Shown one piece after another: positions 28,568-36,554 of a stretch of 56,730 nt of DNA. The stretch spans positions 1-56,730 of the forward strand of contig DRFF01000104.1 in NCBI GenBank assembly GCA_011050685.1, given 5' to 3'. The position numbers and the translations under genes are program-made. The notes beneath the pieces are model-generated. The model did not search any database. It had not been told where the DNA came from and saw only the letters and a list, made by a program, of their open reading frames with translations. The DNA is from Aurantimonas coralicida (GTDB lineage Bacteria > Pseudomonadota > Alphaproteobacteria > Rhizobiales > Rhizobiaceae). Numbering within the stretch: the first letter of the stretch is position 1; every line of letters starts with the position of its first letter.

Positions 28568-30022
28568 GTGACCCTGCTCGAACGCCTCATCCAAAAGCGG
28601 CCGTGGCGGTTCGGGGCGTCTACCCGGCGCCGCGCGTGGCGGCCGCGCTGGCCGTGGGGCAAGCTGCCGACGATCGACATCTGGCGGGGGCCCCTGCGAC
28701 ATATTCCCCGCATCACCCAGCGTTTCATGCCGAAGGGGCTCTATGCACGCTCCCTGATCATCATCATCGCACCGGTGGTCCTGCTACAAGGCGTGGTGAC
28801 GGTGGTGTTCATGGAGCGGCACTGGCAGCTCGTGACCCATAGGCTGTCGACCGCCGTGGTGCGCGACATCGCGGCTATTACCGACCTCGTCGAAGCACAG
28901 CCGCCGGGCAGCGACTATTCCCAGGTCATCGGCATTGCCCGCAACCGGCTTGGCCTCAACGTCTCGGTGCTCCCGCCGGGTCCCCTGCCCCCTCTGGCTC
29001 CCAAGCCGTTCTTCAACATCCTCGACGGCATCCTCAGCGAGGAGATCACCGACCGGATCGGACGACCGTTCTGGATCGACACGGTCGGCCAATCCAAGAT
29101 CGTCGAAGTCCGCATCCAGCTGGACGACAAGGTTTTGCGCGTGTTCGCGCCGCGCAACTCCGCCTATGCTTCGAACACCCATATTTTCCTGGTGTGGATG
29201 GTCGGAACATCGTTGGTGCTGATGATCATCGCCATCCTGTTTCTACGCAACCAGATCCGTCCGATCCAGGCTCTGGCCGCGGCGGCCGAAGGTTTCGGGC
29301 GCGGCCAGCCAATGCCGCCGGACTTTCGCCCGCGCGGCGCTTCGGAGGTCCGGCGCGCCTCGCTTGCCTTTATCCAGATGCGCGACCGAATCGAGCGTCA
29401 GATGGAACAGCGCACAGCCATGCTGACCGGCGTCAGCCACGATCTGCGGACCATCCTGACGCGTTTCCGGCTGCAGCTTGCCCTGCTCGGCGAAGGCGAA
29501 GATCAAGACGAGTTGAACGCCGACGTCGACGAAATGCAGCGCATGCTCGAGGGTTATCTCGCCTTTGCCAAGGACGAGGCGGCCGAGGAGGTCGGTGAAC
29601 TCGACCTTGTCCCGGTGCTCGGCAAATTCCGGACCGAAGCCAAATTGAAGGGCAAGCAGATCTCGGTCGAAATCGTCGGCGATCCGCGCCTCGCGGTGCG
29701 GCCGGATTCCTTCACCCGCATGGTGACCAACGTCGTCACCAACGCCTTGCGCCACGGTGACCGCGTCCGCGTCCGCGCCAACCACCAGGGGCGGTGGCTG
29801 ACCATCACCGTCGAGGACAACGGCACCGGGATCGCCGCCGAACAGCGCGAGGAAGTTTTCAAGCCGTTTGTGCGGCTCGACACCGCCCGCAACATCGACA
29901 GCGGCGGCACTGGCCTCGGCCTTGCGATCGCCCGCGATATCGCCCGCAGCCACGGCGGCGACATTCTCCTGTCGGACAGCGATCTCGGCGGCCTGCGCGC
30001 GCTCATTCGCGTGCCGGCTTAG
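28568..30022 (+). CDS. EnvZ-like membrane histidine kinase, partner of the PetR-like regulator
   Basis: 484-aa inner-membrane sensor kinase starting at GTG. TM1 is about residues 63-82, the periplasmic sensor about 85-205, and TM2 about 207-227. A HAMP domain follows (NQIRPIQALAAAAEGFGRG), then dimerisation/phosphoacceptor with H291 in GVSHDLRTILTRF, and an ATPase with NVVTNALRHG, VEDNGTGI and GGTGLGLAIARDI. The H box has Ile where most EnvZ-type kinases have Pro (DLRTPLTR). I believe this variant recurs in rhizobial homologues but could not check. It is the third gene of the MarR-regulator-kinase operon. Confidence 0.88.
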   Translation: MTLLERLIQKRPWRFGASTRRRAWRPRWPWGKLPTIDIWRGPLRHIPRITQRFMPKGLYARSLIIIIAPVVLLQGVVTVVFMERHWQLVTHRLSTAVVRDIAAITDLVEAQPPGSDYSQVIGIARNRLGLNVSVLPPGPLPPLAPKPFFNILDGILSEEITDRIGRPFWIDTVGQSKIVEVRIQLDDKVLRVFAPRNSAYASNTHIFLVWMVGTSLVLMIIAILFLRNQIRPIQALAAAAEGFGRGQPMPPDFRPRGASEVRRASLAFIQMRDRIERQMEQRTAMLTGVSHDLRTILTRFRLQLALLGEGEDQDELNADVDEMQRMLEGYLAFAKDEAAEEVGELDLVPVLGKFRTEAKLKGKQISVEIVGDPRLAVRPDSFTRMVTNVVTNALRHGDRVRVRANHQGRWLTITVEDNGTGIAAEQREEVFKPFVRLDTARNIDSGGTGLGLAIARDIARSHGGDILLSDSDLGGLRALIRVPA

Positions 30023-30028
30023 GCCGAC

Positions 30029-30388
30029 TCAGAACATCCGGCCGCCGTCGGGCACGGTGTGGCCCGGCGCTAACAGCACGACCTCGCCCGCCGCGTCCGG
30101 GACGCCGAGGGTGAGCACCTCCGACATCATTGGGCCGATCTGCCGCGGCGGGAAATTGACGACGGCGAGCACCTGCCGGCCGACCAGCGCCTCGGCGTCG
30201 TAATGCTTGGTGATCTGGGCGGAGGATTTCTTGCGGCCGATCGGCGCGCCGAAATCGATGGTCAGGCGAAACGCCGGCTTGCGCGCTTCGGGAAACGGCG
30301 CCGCCTCGACGATCGTGCCGACGCGGATATCGACCTTCATGAAATCGTCGAAGCCGATTTCCGGCGCCGGACCCTTGCCTGCCGACAT
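30029..30388 (-). CDS. csaA: CsaA-type tRNA-binding-domain protein
   Basis: 119-aa single OB-fold protein of the tRNA-binding (EMAP/CsaA) family: DFMKVDIRVGTIVEA, KKSSAQITKHY, VNFPPRQIGPMMSEVLTLG. In Bacillus CsaA shows chaperone and export-related activity; the biological role is not settled. The ATG at 30388 gives the usual length. It follows proC by four bases on the minus strand and ends six bases from the convergent kinase gene. Confidence 0.85.
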   Translation of the reverse strand: MSAGKGPAPEIGFDDFMKVDIRVGTIVEAAPFPEARKPAFRLTIDFGAPIGRKKSSAQITKHYDAEALVGRQVLAVVNFPPRQIGPMMSEVLTLGVPDAAGEVVLLAPGHTVPDGGRMF

Positions 30389-30392
30389 TCGC

Positions 30393-31208
30393 CTACTCCT
30401 TCGACAATGTCTCGGCACGGTCGCGCGCGGCGCCGACGGCGCGCCGCATCAGCGGCGCCAGGCCGTCGTCCGCCATCAAGACATCGAGCGCGGCCTGGGT
30501 AGTGCCATTCGGCGAGGTGACGTTCCGGCGCAGCTTTTCCGGCTGGTCCTCGGACCGGATCATCAACTCGCCCGCGCCGGCGACCGTGTGCCGCGCCAGC
30601 CGCATCGCGAGATCGGCCGGCAGTCCCGCCGCTTCGCCGGCTTTCGCCAAGCATTCGGCGAGGTAGAACACATAGGCCGGGCCGCTGCCCGAGACGCCGG
30701 TGACCGCGTCGATCAGGGCCTCGCTCTCGACCCATTCCACCGGGCCGCTCGCCGACAGAAGACCGTCCGCCACGGCGTGCCGCGCGGCCTCGACCCGCGC
30801 ATTGGCGTAGGCACCCGTGATGCCCCGACCGATCAACGCCGGCGTGTTCGGCATGGCGCGCACCACGGGCCTTTCGCCGAGTTGCGTTTCGATAGTCCCG
30901 ACGCTTGTGCCGGCGGCGATCGACACCACGAGGCTTGCCGGCTTGAGCGCCGCGCGCAACGCCGGAAGCGCCTCCCCCATCACCTGCGGCTTGACCGCCA
31001 AAAGCACGACGTCGAACGCCTCACCCGGGACACCTGTCGCATGGCGCACGCCGTAGCGGTCGATCAGCGGGCGCAAGGCATCGCCGATCTTTGGATCGAC
31101 GACGAGCACGCGCGATGGTTCCAGCCCACTTTCCAGCCAGCCGCCAAGCAGCGCCGCGCCCATGTTGCCGCCGCCCAGAAGCAGGATGCGCTGCTGCGCG
31201 CCGGCCAT
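30393..31208 (-). CDS. proC: Pyrroline-5-carboxylate reductase
   Basis: 271-aa enzyme making proline from pyrroline-5-carboxylate with NAD(P)H. The dinucleotide loop is LLLGGGNMGAALLGGWL at the N-terminus, VKPQVMGEALPAL marks the conserved region, and VTGVSGSGPAYVFYLAECL and TSPNGTTQAALDVL are the C-terminal signature. A GTG two codons upstream (31214) overlaps the YbjN stop and could be the true start. It lies between ybjN and csaA in a minus-strand operon. Confidence 0.92.
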   Translation of the reverse strand: MAGAQQRILLLGGGNMGAALLGGWLESGLEPSRVLVVDPKIGDALRPLIDRYGVRHATGVPGEAFDVVLLAVKPQVMGEALPALRAALKPASLVVSIAAGTSVGTIETQLGERPVVRAMPNTPALIGRGITGAYANARVEAARHAVADGLLSASGPVEWVESEALIDAVTGVSGSGPAYVFYLAECLAKAGEAAGLPADLAMRLARHTVAGAGELMIRSEDQPEKLRRNVTSPNGTTQAALDVLMADDGLAPLMRRAVGAARDRAETLSKE

Positions 31209-31210
31209 AC

Positions 31211-31711
31211 TCACGCTTCGCCTTCGGTCTCGAAAATCGCGCAAGCCAGCGCATCGTCGGCCATCCTGTCGGCCCACACGACGAACTGAAATGCTTGATA
31301 GAAGCGCTCGCAGCTTTCCAGCGCCGTCGCCAGCATCCGTTCGGCCTGCTGGCTGGTCGGCTCGGCGCCGCCGGACAGCAGCAGTGCGTGGCGGAACATC
31401 ACCGCCCCTTCCTGCTGCCAGAGGTCGAAATGCCCGACGAGCAGCTTCTCGTTGATCAGCGCCAGTAGCCGGAGCACTTCGGAACGACGATGCGCGGGGA
31501 TCTTGAGGTCGAAGGCGCAGCCCAAATGCAGCGCCTCGATATTCTCCAGCCAGGAGAACGAAACCGAGTAATCGGTCCAGACTCCGGCCACCGCCACCGC
31601 GATCTCGTCGTCGCCCGAGCGCTCGAACGCCCATTCCCGAGCCGCAGCGACCCATTCGATCATATCGACCGGATGAGACTGCCTCAAAGAGGCAAATTCA
31701 ATCAGACTCAT
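31211..31711 (-). CDS. YbjN-domain protein
   Basis: 166-aa acidic cytosolic protein of the YbjN/secretion-chaperone-like fold, starting MSLIEFASLRQSHPVDMIEW. The family segments AFDLKIPAHRRSEVLRLLALINEKLLVGHF are recognisable (quoted in part: VLRLLALINEKLLVGHFDLW). In rhizobia this gene is regularly found next to proC, as here. Molecular function unknown. It is the first gene of the ybjN-proC-csaA operon. Confidence 0.8.
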   Translation of the reverse strand: MSLIEFASLRQSHPVDMIEWVAAAREWAFERSGDDEIAVAVAGVWTDYSVSFSWLENIEALHLGCAFDLKIPAHRRSEVLRLLALINEKLLVGHFDLWQQEGAVMFRHALLLSGGAEPTSQQAERMLATALESCERFYQAFQFVVWADRMADDALACAIFETEGEA

Positions 31712-31900
31712 GTCCACGTCCCCGTATCCAATTCGGCGGGGATGCCGATTGCCGCCAAGGCGCCCCGCAGGGGTGACACCGCCACCGCACAGCGTCGAAT
31801 CACCCTTATGAATCAGCATATAGACCGCGAGTCCTCGCGCTAAGGGGCGTTAACCAAATATTCACCCTCAAACGATTTTTGCACCCCGGAGAAGAGCCTC

Positions 31901-31926
31901 GCCGGGAGTCTTAAGCGACTCTCGGC
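31901..31926. other. Hairpin downstream of ubiK
   Basis: GCCGGGAGTC (31901-31910) and GACTCTCGGC (31917-31926) pair at 9 of 10 positions around a six-base loop, about 60 bases after the ubiK stop. It may end or stabilise that transcript. No clear T-run is seen. The rest of 31712-31987 shows no gene and must contain the promoter of the ybjN operon. Confidence 0.4.
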
Positions 31927-31987
31927 AAAGGATAATCCGGTTCGACCACAGGTTGTTCGAAAGCTGTTGATTGCCTGTGGAGAACCT

Positions 31988-32275
31988 TCAGCCGGCCTTC
32001 GGCTTGGCACTGGGCATGCGTGCCTCAAGGTCATCGAGCCGCTTCTTCAGGACTTCGTTCTCCATGCGCGCCTTCGCGGCCATGTCGCGAACAGCTTCAA
32101 ATTCCTCGCGTTGGACAAGGTCCATCTGGTTGAGGAAGCGCTCGCCCTGAGCCCTGAACACCGTCTCCACCTCACGGCGCACCCCTTGGGCGGCACCGGC
32201 GGCGTCGGTCATCATCCGCGCGAACTCGTCGAGCATTCGGTTGGGGCCTTGCCGGCCGGGACCTGAAGTGGACAT
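31988..32275 (-). CDS. ubiK: UbiK accessory factor (BMFP family)
   Basis: 95-aa small protein needed in related bacteria for aerobic ubiquinone synthesis, where it assists the UbiJ-containing complex. It has the family pattern: a helical N-terminal half (MLDEFARMMTDAAGAAQGVR), then a coiled coil (VQREEFEAVRDMAAKARMEN, VLKKRLDDLEARM) ending in a Lys-rich tail. It stands alone on the minus strand. Confidence 0.85.
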   Translation of the reverse strand: MSTSGPGRQGPNRMLDEFARMMTDAAGAAQGVRREVETVFRAQGERFLNQMDLVQREEFEAVRDMAAKARMENEVLKKRLDDLEARMPSAKPKAG

Positions 32276-32437
32276 GGATCGTCTCCGCTATGGTGTTGTG
32301 GCGTTGCTTCTGTTGGGAGGTAGAGAGCGCTTGGCCCCATGGCAATGGTCTGGCCTACCAGAACGCGGTTCGATCGGTTCCGCCGCCGCCGCAGATGGGC
32401 GTGAGCCGCCCCCAACGTTGCCGGAAGCCGGCCGGTT

Positions 32438-34918
32438 TCAGGAATTCTGGATCAATGCCTCGATACGGACCTGAACGCCTTGCGGCAGGTATTTGATTTC
32501 GACACCGCCCGCGAGTTGACGCCCCAGCAGCCGTTCGAGCAGAGTCGTTCCGAATCCTCGCCGGGTAGGCAGGGAGACCGGCGGACCGTCCCTCTCGATC
32601 CAATCCAGGCTCAGCTTGCGCCCTTCCTGCGAGGCCTCGGTCATCCATCGGATGTCCAACCGACCCTCTTCGACCGACAGGGCTCCATATTTGGCGGCGT
32701 TCGTAGTCAATTCGTGGACCGCCATGGCGAGTGGCACGGCCGCATCGGCGGGCAGAAAGAAAGGCGGCCCCTCGAGTTGCAGCCGTCCGCCGTCGTCATA
32801 GGGCTCCAGCTCCGCGCGGAGAATGTGCTCCAGTTCCGCCCCGTTCCATTCATTGTCGGTCAACAGTGTATGGCTTCTTGCCAGGGCGCCGATCCGATTG
32901 CCGATGCCGGCCTGAAATGTTTCCATGCTCTCGGATGTGCGGAAGGTGAAGTTGATGATCGACTGCACAGTGGCGAGATTGTTCTTCACACGGTGATGCA
33001 GCTCGCGAACCAGCAGAGCCTGCCGCTCCTCCGCTTGCCTTGCCTCGGTAATGTCGATGACCACCCCAATGAAGCCGATGACGGTGCCCGCGGCGTCGCG
33101 CTGCGGACGACCGCTCACCTCGATCTGTCGCCGCGCGCCGTCCGCCCGTTCGATGCCACATTCCAGGTGCCACTCGGTCTGACCTTCGACCGCGGATTGG
33201 AAACATGACTGGACCCGGTCGCGCTCCTCGGGCAGGACATGGTCGAGGAAGCGCTTGAAGCTCCACTCTACCACCGGCGTCTCGTAGCCGAAGATCGCAT
33301 CATGTCGCGGTGTGCGATCGGCGCTGTCGCGGCCGATGTCGAGCGACCAGGCCCCGATGCGACCGGCATCGAGGGCGAGATGCAGACGCGCATCGCTGCC
33401 CTGCAGCGCCCGCTCTGCCCGGGCGCGTTCGACGGCGTCCCAGGTTTGGTCGGCGACTTCCCGGACAAGGCCAATCTCGTCGTCCGTCCACGCACGCGCC
33501 TCGGCGTGATTGACGTAAAGGCCGGCCTGCCAGCGGCCCTCGCGAATGATCGGCGCACCGATCAGCGAAACGGTCCCGATCTCGCCGAACAACGAGTCCG
33601 CGGTCAGCGGATCCGCTCGCGTATCGCTGATGCCCAGCGTCTTGCCGGCCCGAACCTCGGCCAAATAGCCTGTGCCGATGCCGATGGACGGCAAAGGGAC
33701 CGTCAACAGCGGCAGCCGGCCATCGGTCCACCCCGACAGAAACTGAAGCGTGTCATCTTCCGCCATCTCGAAGAAACCGACCCGATCGACGACGAGATGT
33801 CGGCCAACCGCTTCGGCAGCGGCCTGCATAATGAATTGGTCGTCATGCGTCTTGCGTTGCCCATCCAGCAAACGCAGCAGCAGGTCCTGCCGCCGGTGGT
33901 TTTCGCGCAGGGCCGATTCCGACCGCGCACGCTGGACCTCCGCCCAAGTGCTCTCGGCGACCTCGCGTACGAGTCCTTTTTCGGATTCTGTCCAATGCCG
34001 GGGTTCCCGGTCGTGTACGTAAAGGACCCCGGCCAAGGTTCCGTTCTTGACGAGCGGCATGGTAATCGCCGCGCGGGTGCTGACCGAATGGAAGGCTTCG
34101 GCGACGCCCTCGCCCGATGTCAACGGCTCCATCAGAACATCAGCGAACGCGACCGCATTGCCGGCGCGGAACTCCGCGATCAGCGCCGGGCCAAAATCGT
34201 CGAGGCGATGGCGGCCGGCGAGACTCGGCATGCCGACGTCGCACCAATCGCGTTCAACGAAAAACATGGTGTCGGCTTCGATCTCGGCATAGCCCACACG
34301 ATCTGCACGCAGATGAAGGCCGAGGATTTCGGCGGCGGCAAACATCACCTCACGCGGATCGTCCAGATCGCGGAGCCGGTCCTTCAGCGCTATCCGAAAA
34401 TTCAGGCGTCGATCGGCCAGCACGTCGCCGGTGGTTTCGACGCTGATCACCAGAATGCCGCCGACCGTTTCGCTCTGAGTGTAGACCGGCGAACAGGAGA
34501 AGCTGAAATACCGCTGCTCTTCGAGGCCACCTGGAATGACGATCGGCAGGTTGTCGGCCCCCGTCGTCTCACCCGCGAGGGCGCCTTCAACGAAGGGTCG
34601 CACGCCCGACCAGATCTCCTCCCATACCTGCGCCAAAGGGCGGCCTAGTGCGTCGCAATGCCGGTCGTTCAGGAGCGGCGCATAACTGTCGTTGTACAGG
34701 ACGCGCAGGTCGGGGCCCCATGCGGCCAGCATGGGAACCTTCGAGCCAAGCAGCGTTCGCACGGTCGTCAGCAACGGCAACGACCAGTCCTGTGGGGGAC
34801 CGAGCGGCGAATCCCGCCACATATGCGCCCGGATAAGCGCGCCCATCTTGCCACCCCCGCTCAGGAAGACGGGGACCGACGGGCCGATATGCGTTACGGA
34901 CTTCTCTATCGCATCCAT
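32438..34918 (-). CDS. Soluble HWE-family histidine kinase with PAS and two GAF domains
   Basis: 826-aa kinase without membrane segments. The order is a PAS-like domain (about 15-130; AAWGPDLRVLYNDSYAPLL), two GAF domains (about 180-320 and 345-490, each ending in an EVAxxTWxxVxRAR-like helix), a PAS_3 domain (about 505-615), then an HWE kinase. H642 in RELHHRVKNNLA is the likely phospho-acceptor. The N-box His (MAVHELTTNAAKYGAL) and the W-x-E motif (LDWIERDGPP) define the HWE class. Kinases of this class commonly serve light, redox or general stress (PhyR) pathways. No response regulator is adjacent. I chose 34918 because the extra 15 residues of a GTG start look non-native. Confidence 0.87.
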   Translation of the reverse strand: MDAIEKSVTHIGPSVPVFLSGGGKMGALIRAHMWRDSPLGPPQDWSLPLLTTVRTLLGSKVPMLAAWGPDLRVLYNDSYAPLLNDRHCDALGRPLAQVWEEIWSGVRPFVEGALAGETTGADNLPIVIPGGLEEQRYFSFSCSPVYTQSETVGGILVISVETTGDVLADRRLNFRIALKDRLRDLDDPREVMFAAAEILGLHLRADRVGYAEIEADTMFFVERDWCDVGMPSLAGRHRLDDFGPALIAEFRAGNAVAFADVLMEPLTSGEGVAEAFHSVSTRAAITMPLVKNGTLAGVLYVHDREPRHWTESEKGLVREVAESTWAEVQRARSESALRENHRRQDLLLRLLDGQRKTHDDQFIMQAAAEAVGRHLVVDRVGFFEMAEDDTLQFLSGWTDGRLPLLTVPLPSIGIGTGYLAEVRAGKTLGISDTRADPLTADSLFGEIGTVSLIGAPIIREGRWQAGLYVNHAEARAWTDDEIGLVREVADQTWDAVERARAERALQGSDARLHLALDAGRIGAWSLDIGRDSADRTPRHDAIFGYETPVVEWSFKRFLDHVLPEERDRVQSCFQSAVEGQTEWHLECGIERADGARRQIEVSGRPQRDAAGTVIGFIGVVIDITEARQAEERQALLVRELHHRVKNNLATVQSIINFTFRTSESMETFQAGIGNRIGALARSHTLLTDNEWNGAELEHILRAELEPYDDGGRLQLEGPPFFLPADAAVPLAMAVHELTTNAAKYGALSVEEGRLDIRWMTEASQEGRKLSLDWIERDGPPVSLPTRRGFGTTLLERLLGRQLAGGVEIKYLPQGVQVRIEALIQNS

Positions 34919-35145
34919 CCGCCATGCCCCCAGGGCGGCATTGCGCCAACCCTTCACTGCCACAAATCGTCCCGTTCCGTAAGACGTTCAGCCATGCTGC
35001 CACAGCAGAGGCTTTGTCGGCCTTGGCGTGGCGTAACCACGCAACCTGCGATCTGTTCCATTATTGTCAATATTTCCGTTCCGGTCTCGGCGAAAAAAGC
35101 TCGACGATCAACGACCCCGGGAGCGGCGCTCCTAATCAGAACTCC

Positions 35146-35811
35146 TCATGCCGCCGGATCGACTTGCGCGAGCCACGACCCTATCCGGGCGAGGATCGGT
35201 TCGGGCGGCTGATAGCCGGCGGTGACGAGGGCGTAATTGCCATCCGCCTGCGGCCCGGCGATCAGGGTTGGAAAGCCGGTGACGCCGGCGCGCTGGGACA
35301 GCGCGAAATCGCCCAGGGTTTCCTGTTTGGTTTCCTCGCGCGCGAACGCCGCCACAAATGCCGTGCGATCGAAGCCCAATTCAGCCGCCAGATCGGCCAG
35401 TGTGTCGGATTCGGTGACGTCGCGGTTCTCGGCATAGAATGCCCGCGCGATCCTGTGTTCGAGCGCGATGGCCTTCTCGGATCCGAGCTGGCGGCCGGTC
35501 ACAACCGCCCGCGCGGCCGGTTCGGTATCGTAGACGAAGCCGTCCCGCTCGAAAAAGGCAAAGTCGAAGGGCTGGCCCGAGGCGTCGCGCACGTGCTCCC
35601 AATGGTTGCGGATATCTGCCTTGGCGCTCGCGTCCATCGGCTTGTCGGTAAACGGCCTGAGGCCGCCCAGCACGAGGCGGACTGCTAAATCCGGATAACG
35701 TTCGGCGATCGCATCCATGACCGGCGCGAAGCCCCAGCACCATGAGCACATGGGATCGGCGAAATAGATCAAATGGGGCGTTTGCGGCAATGAAGACGGG
35801 TTGTCGGACAT
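35146..35811 (-). CDS. DsbA-family (FrnE-like) oxidoreductase
   Basis: 221-aa cytosolic thioredoxin-fold protein with a CSWC active site (C22-C25 in DPMCSWCWGFAP) and the cis-proline segment GVTGFPTLI near residue 185. There is no signal peptide, so it differs from periplasmic DsbA and is closer to FrnE/HCCA-isomerase-like proteins. It probably acts in redox or oxidative-stress metabolism. It stands alone between the HWE kinase and a divergent BA14K gene. Confidence 0.85.
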   Translation of the reverse strand: MSDNPSSLPQTPHLIYFADPMCSWCWGFAPVMDAIAERYPDLAVRLVLGGLRPFTDKPMDASAKADIRNHWEHVRDASGQPFDFAFFERDGFVYDTEPAARAVVTGRQLGSEKAIALEHRIARAFYAENRDVTESDTLADLAAELGFDRTAFVAAFAREETKQETLGDFALSQRAGVTGFPTLIAGPQADGNYALVTAGYQPPEPILARIGSWLAQVDPAA

Positions 35812-35990
35812 GATGGCAATCGGCCTTTCGAGTCATGGGTGGCGATACAGCGCCGCGCCCTTCACCTGTCGCGCGGGGACATACCGGCAAGGGGCGTGCT
35901 GAGGGCTATCACAGTCCCGGCGGTTCGGGGCTCCCGACCACGCTTTCGTGAGCGCCCATTTTGTTCAGGAGCCGTTCAGCTTCCCAATCG

Positions 35991-36005
35991 TTACATAAGT
36001 GTTAA
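35991..36005 (+). promoter_or_regulatory. CtrA-box-like sequence upstream of the BA14K gene
   Basis: TTAC-N7-TTAA, one mismatch from the alphaproteobacterial CtrA box TTAA-N7-TTAA, lies about 25 bases before the start codon. A single near-match can occur by chance in an AT-rich leader; offered as a candidate only. Confidence 0.22.
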
Positions 36006-36030
36006 AGCATTGGTAATGCAGGAGGTCGAC

Positions 36031-36510
36031 ATGAAGTTCTTCAAACCATTTGCGGTCAAATCCCTCACTCTGGCGCTTGCGCTCTCGCTCGCCCCGGCCG
36101 CAGTGCCCGCCAACACACCCCTCGTCGGGATATCGCAGGCGGAGGCCGGTCACTATGGCGGCGGCTCCTTTGGCGGCGGTCGATATTACCGGGGAGGTCG
36201 TTATGAGGGGGGCCATCGTGGCTTCCGCGGCAACCGCCGTTACTACCGTCGCCACCGGGGCCTCGGTTCCGGCGGCGCGGCGATTATCGGCGGTATCGTG
36301 GGCCTCGGCATCGGCGCAGCGATCGCCAGCCAGCCACGCTACTACCGTCCGGCACCGCGTTATTATCGGGCCGCCCCGCGCTACTACAGCGGCAGGCCGG
36401 CCGCCTGGACAGGCGAGTGGTATCGCTATTGCGCGGCCAAGTACCGGTCGTTCGACGCGCGCTCGGGAACCTTCCAGCCCTATAACGGCCGGCGCCGCCT
36501 CTGCCGCTGA
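36031..36510 (+). CDS. BA14K-family exported protein
   Basis: 159-aa protein with AGGAGG six bases before the ATG. A signal peptide (MKFFKPFAVKSLTLALALSL, then a cleavage site near AVPA) is followed by a Gly/Arg/Tyr-rich stretch (GGGSFGGGRYYRGGRYEGG), a glycine-rich hydrophobic segment (AAIIGGIVGLGIGAAIA) that may insert in a membrane, PRYY repeats, and the BA14K module WYRYCAAKYRSFDARSG ending in a Cys. The family is widespread in Rhizobiales (Brucella immunoreactive 14-kDa protein). Function is uncertain; lectin-like activity has been proposed for the Brucella member. Confidence 0.85.
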   Translation: MKFFKPFAVKSLTLALALSLAPAAVPANTPLVGISQAEAGHYGGGSFGGGRYYRGGRYEGGHRGFRGNRRYYRRHRGLGSGGAAIIGGIVGLGIGAAIASQPRYYRPAPRYYRAAPRYYSGRPAAWTGEWYRYCAAKYRSFDARSGTFQPYNGRRRLCR

Positions 36511-36554
36511 GGCGGAACGGCGACGCCGCCCGATGGAAAGGCCCGGCGGAGCTG

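Noticed and set aside
31840-32034. 64-codon minus-strand frame between ybjN and ubiK
   Set aside because: No ribosome site, no family similarity, and it overlaps the end of ubiK; treated as non-coding.
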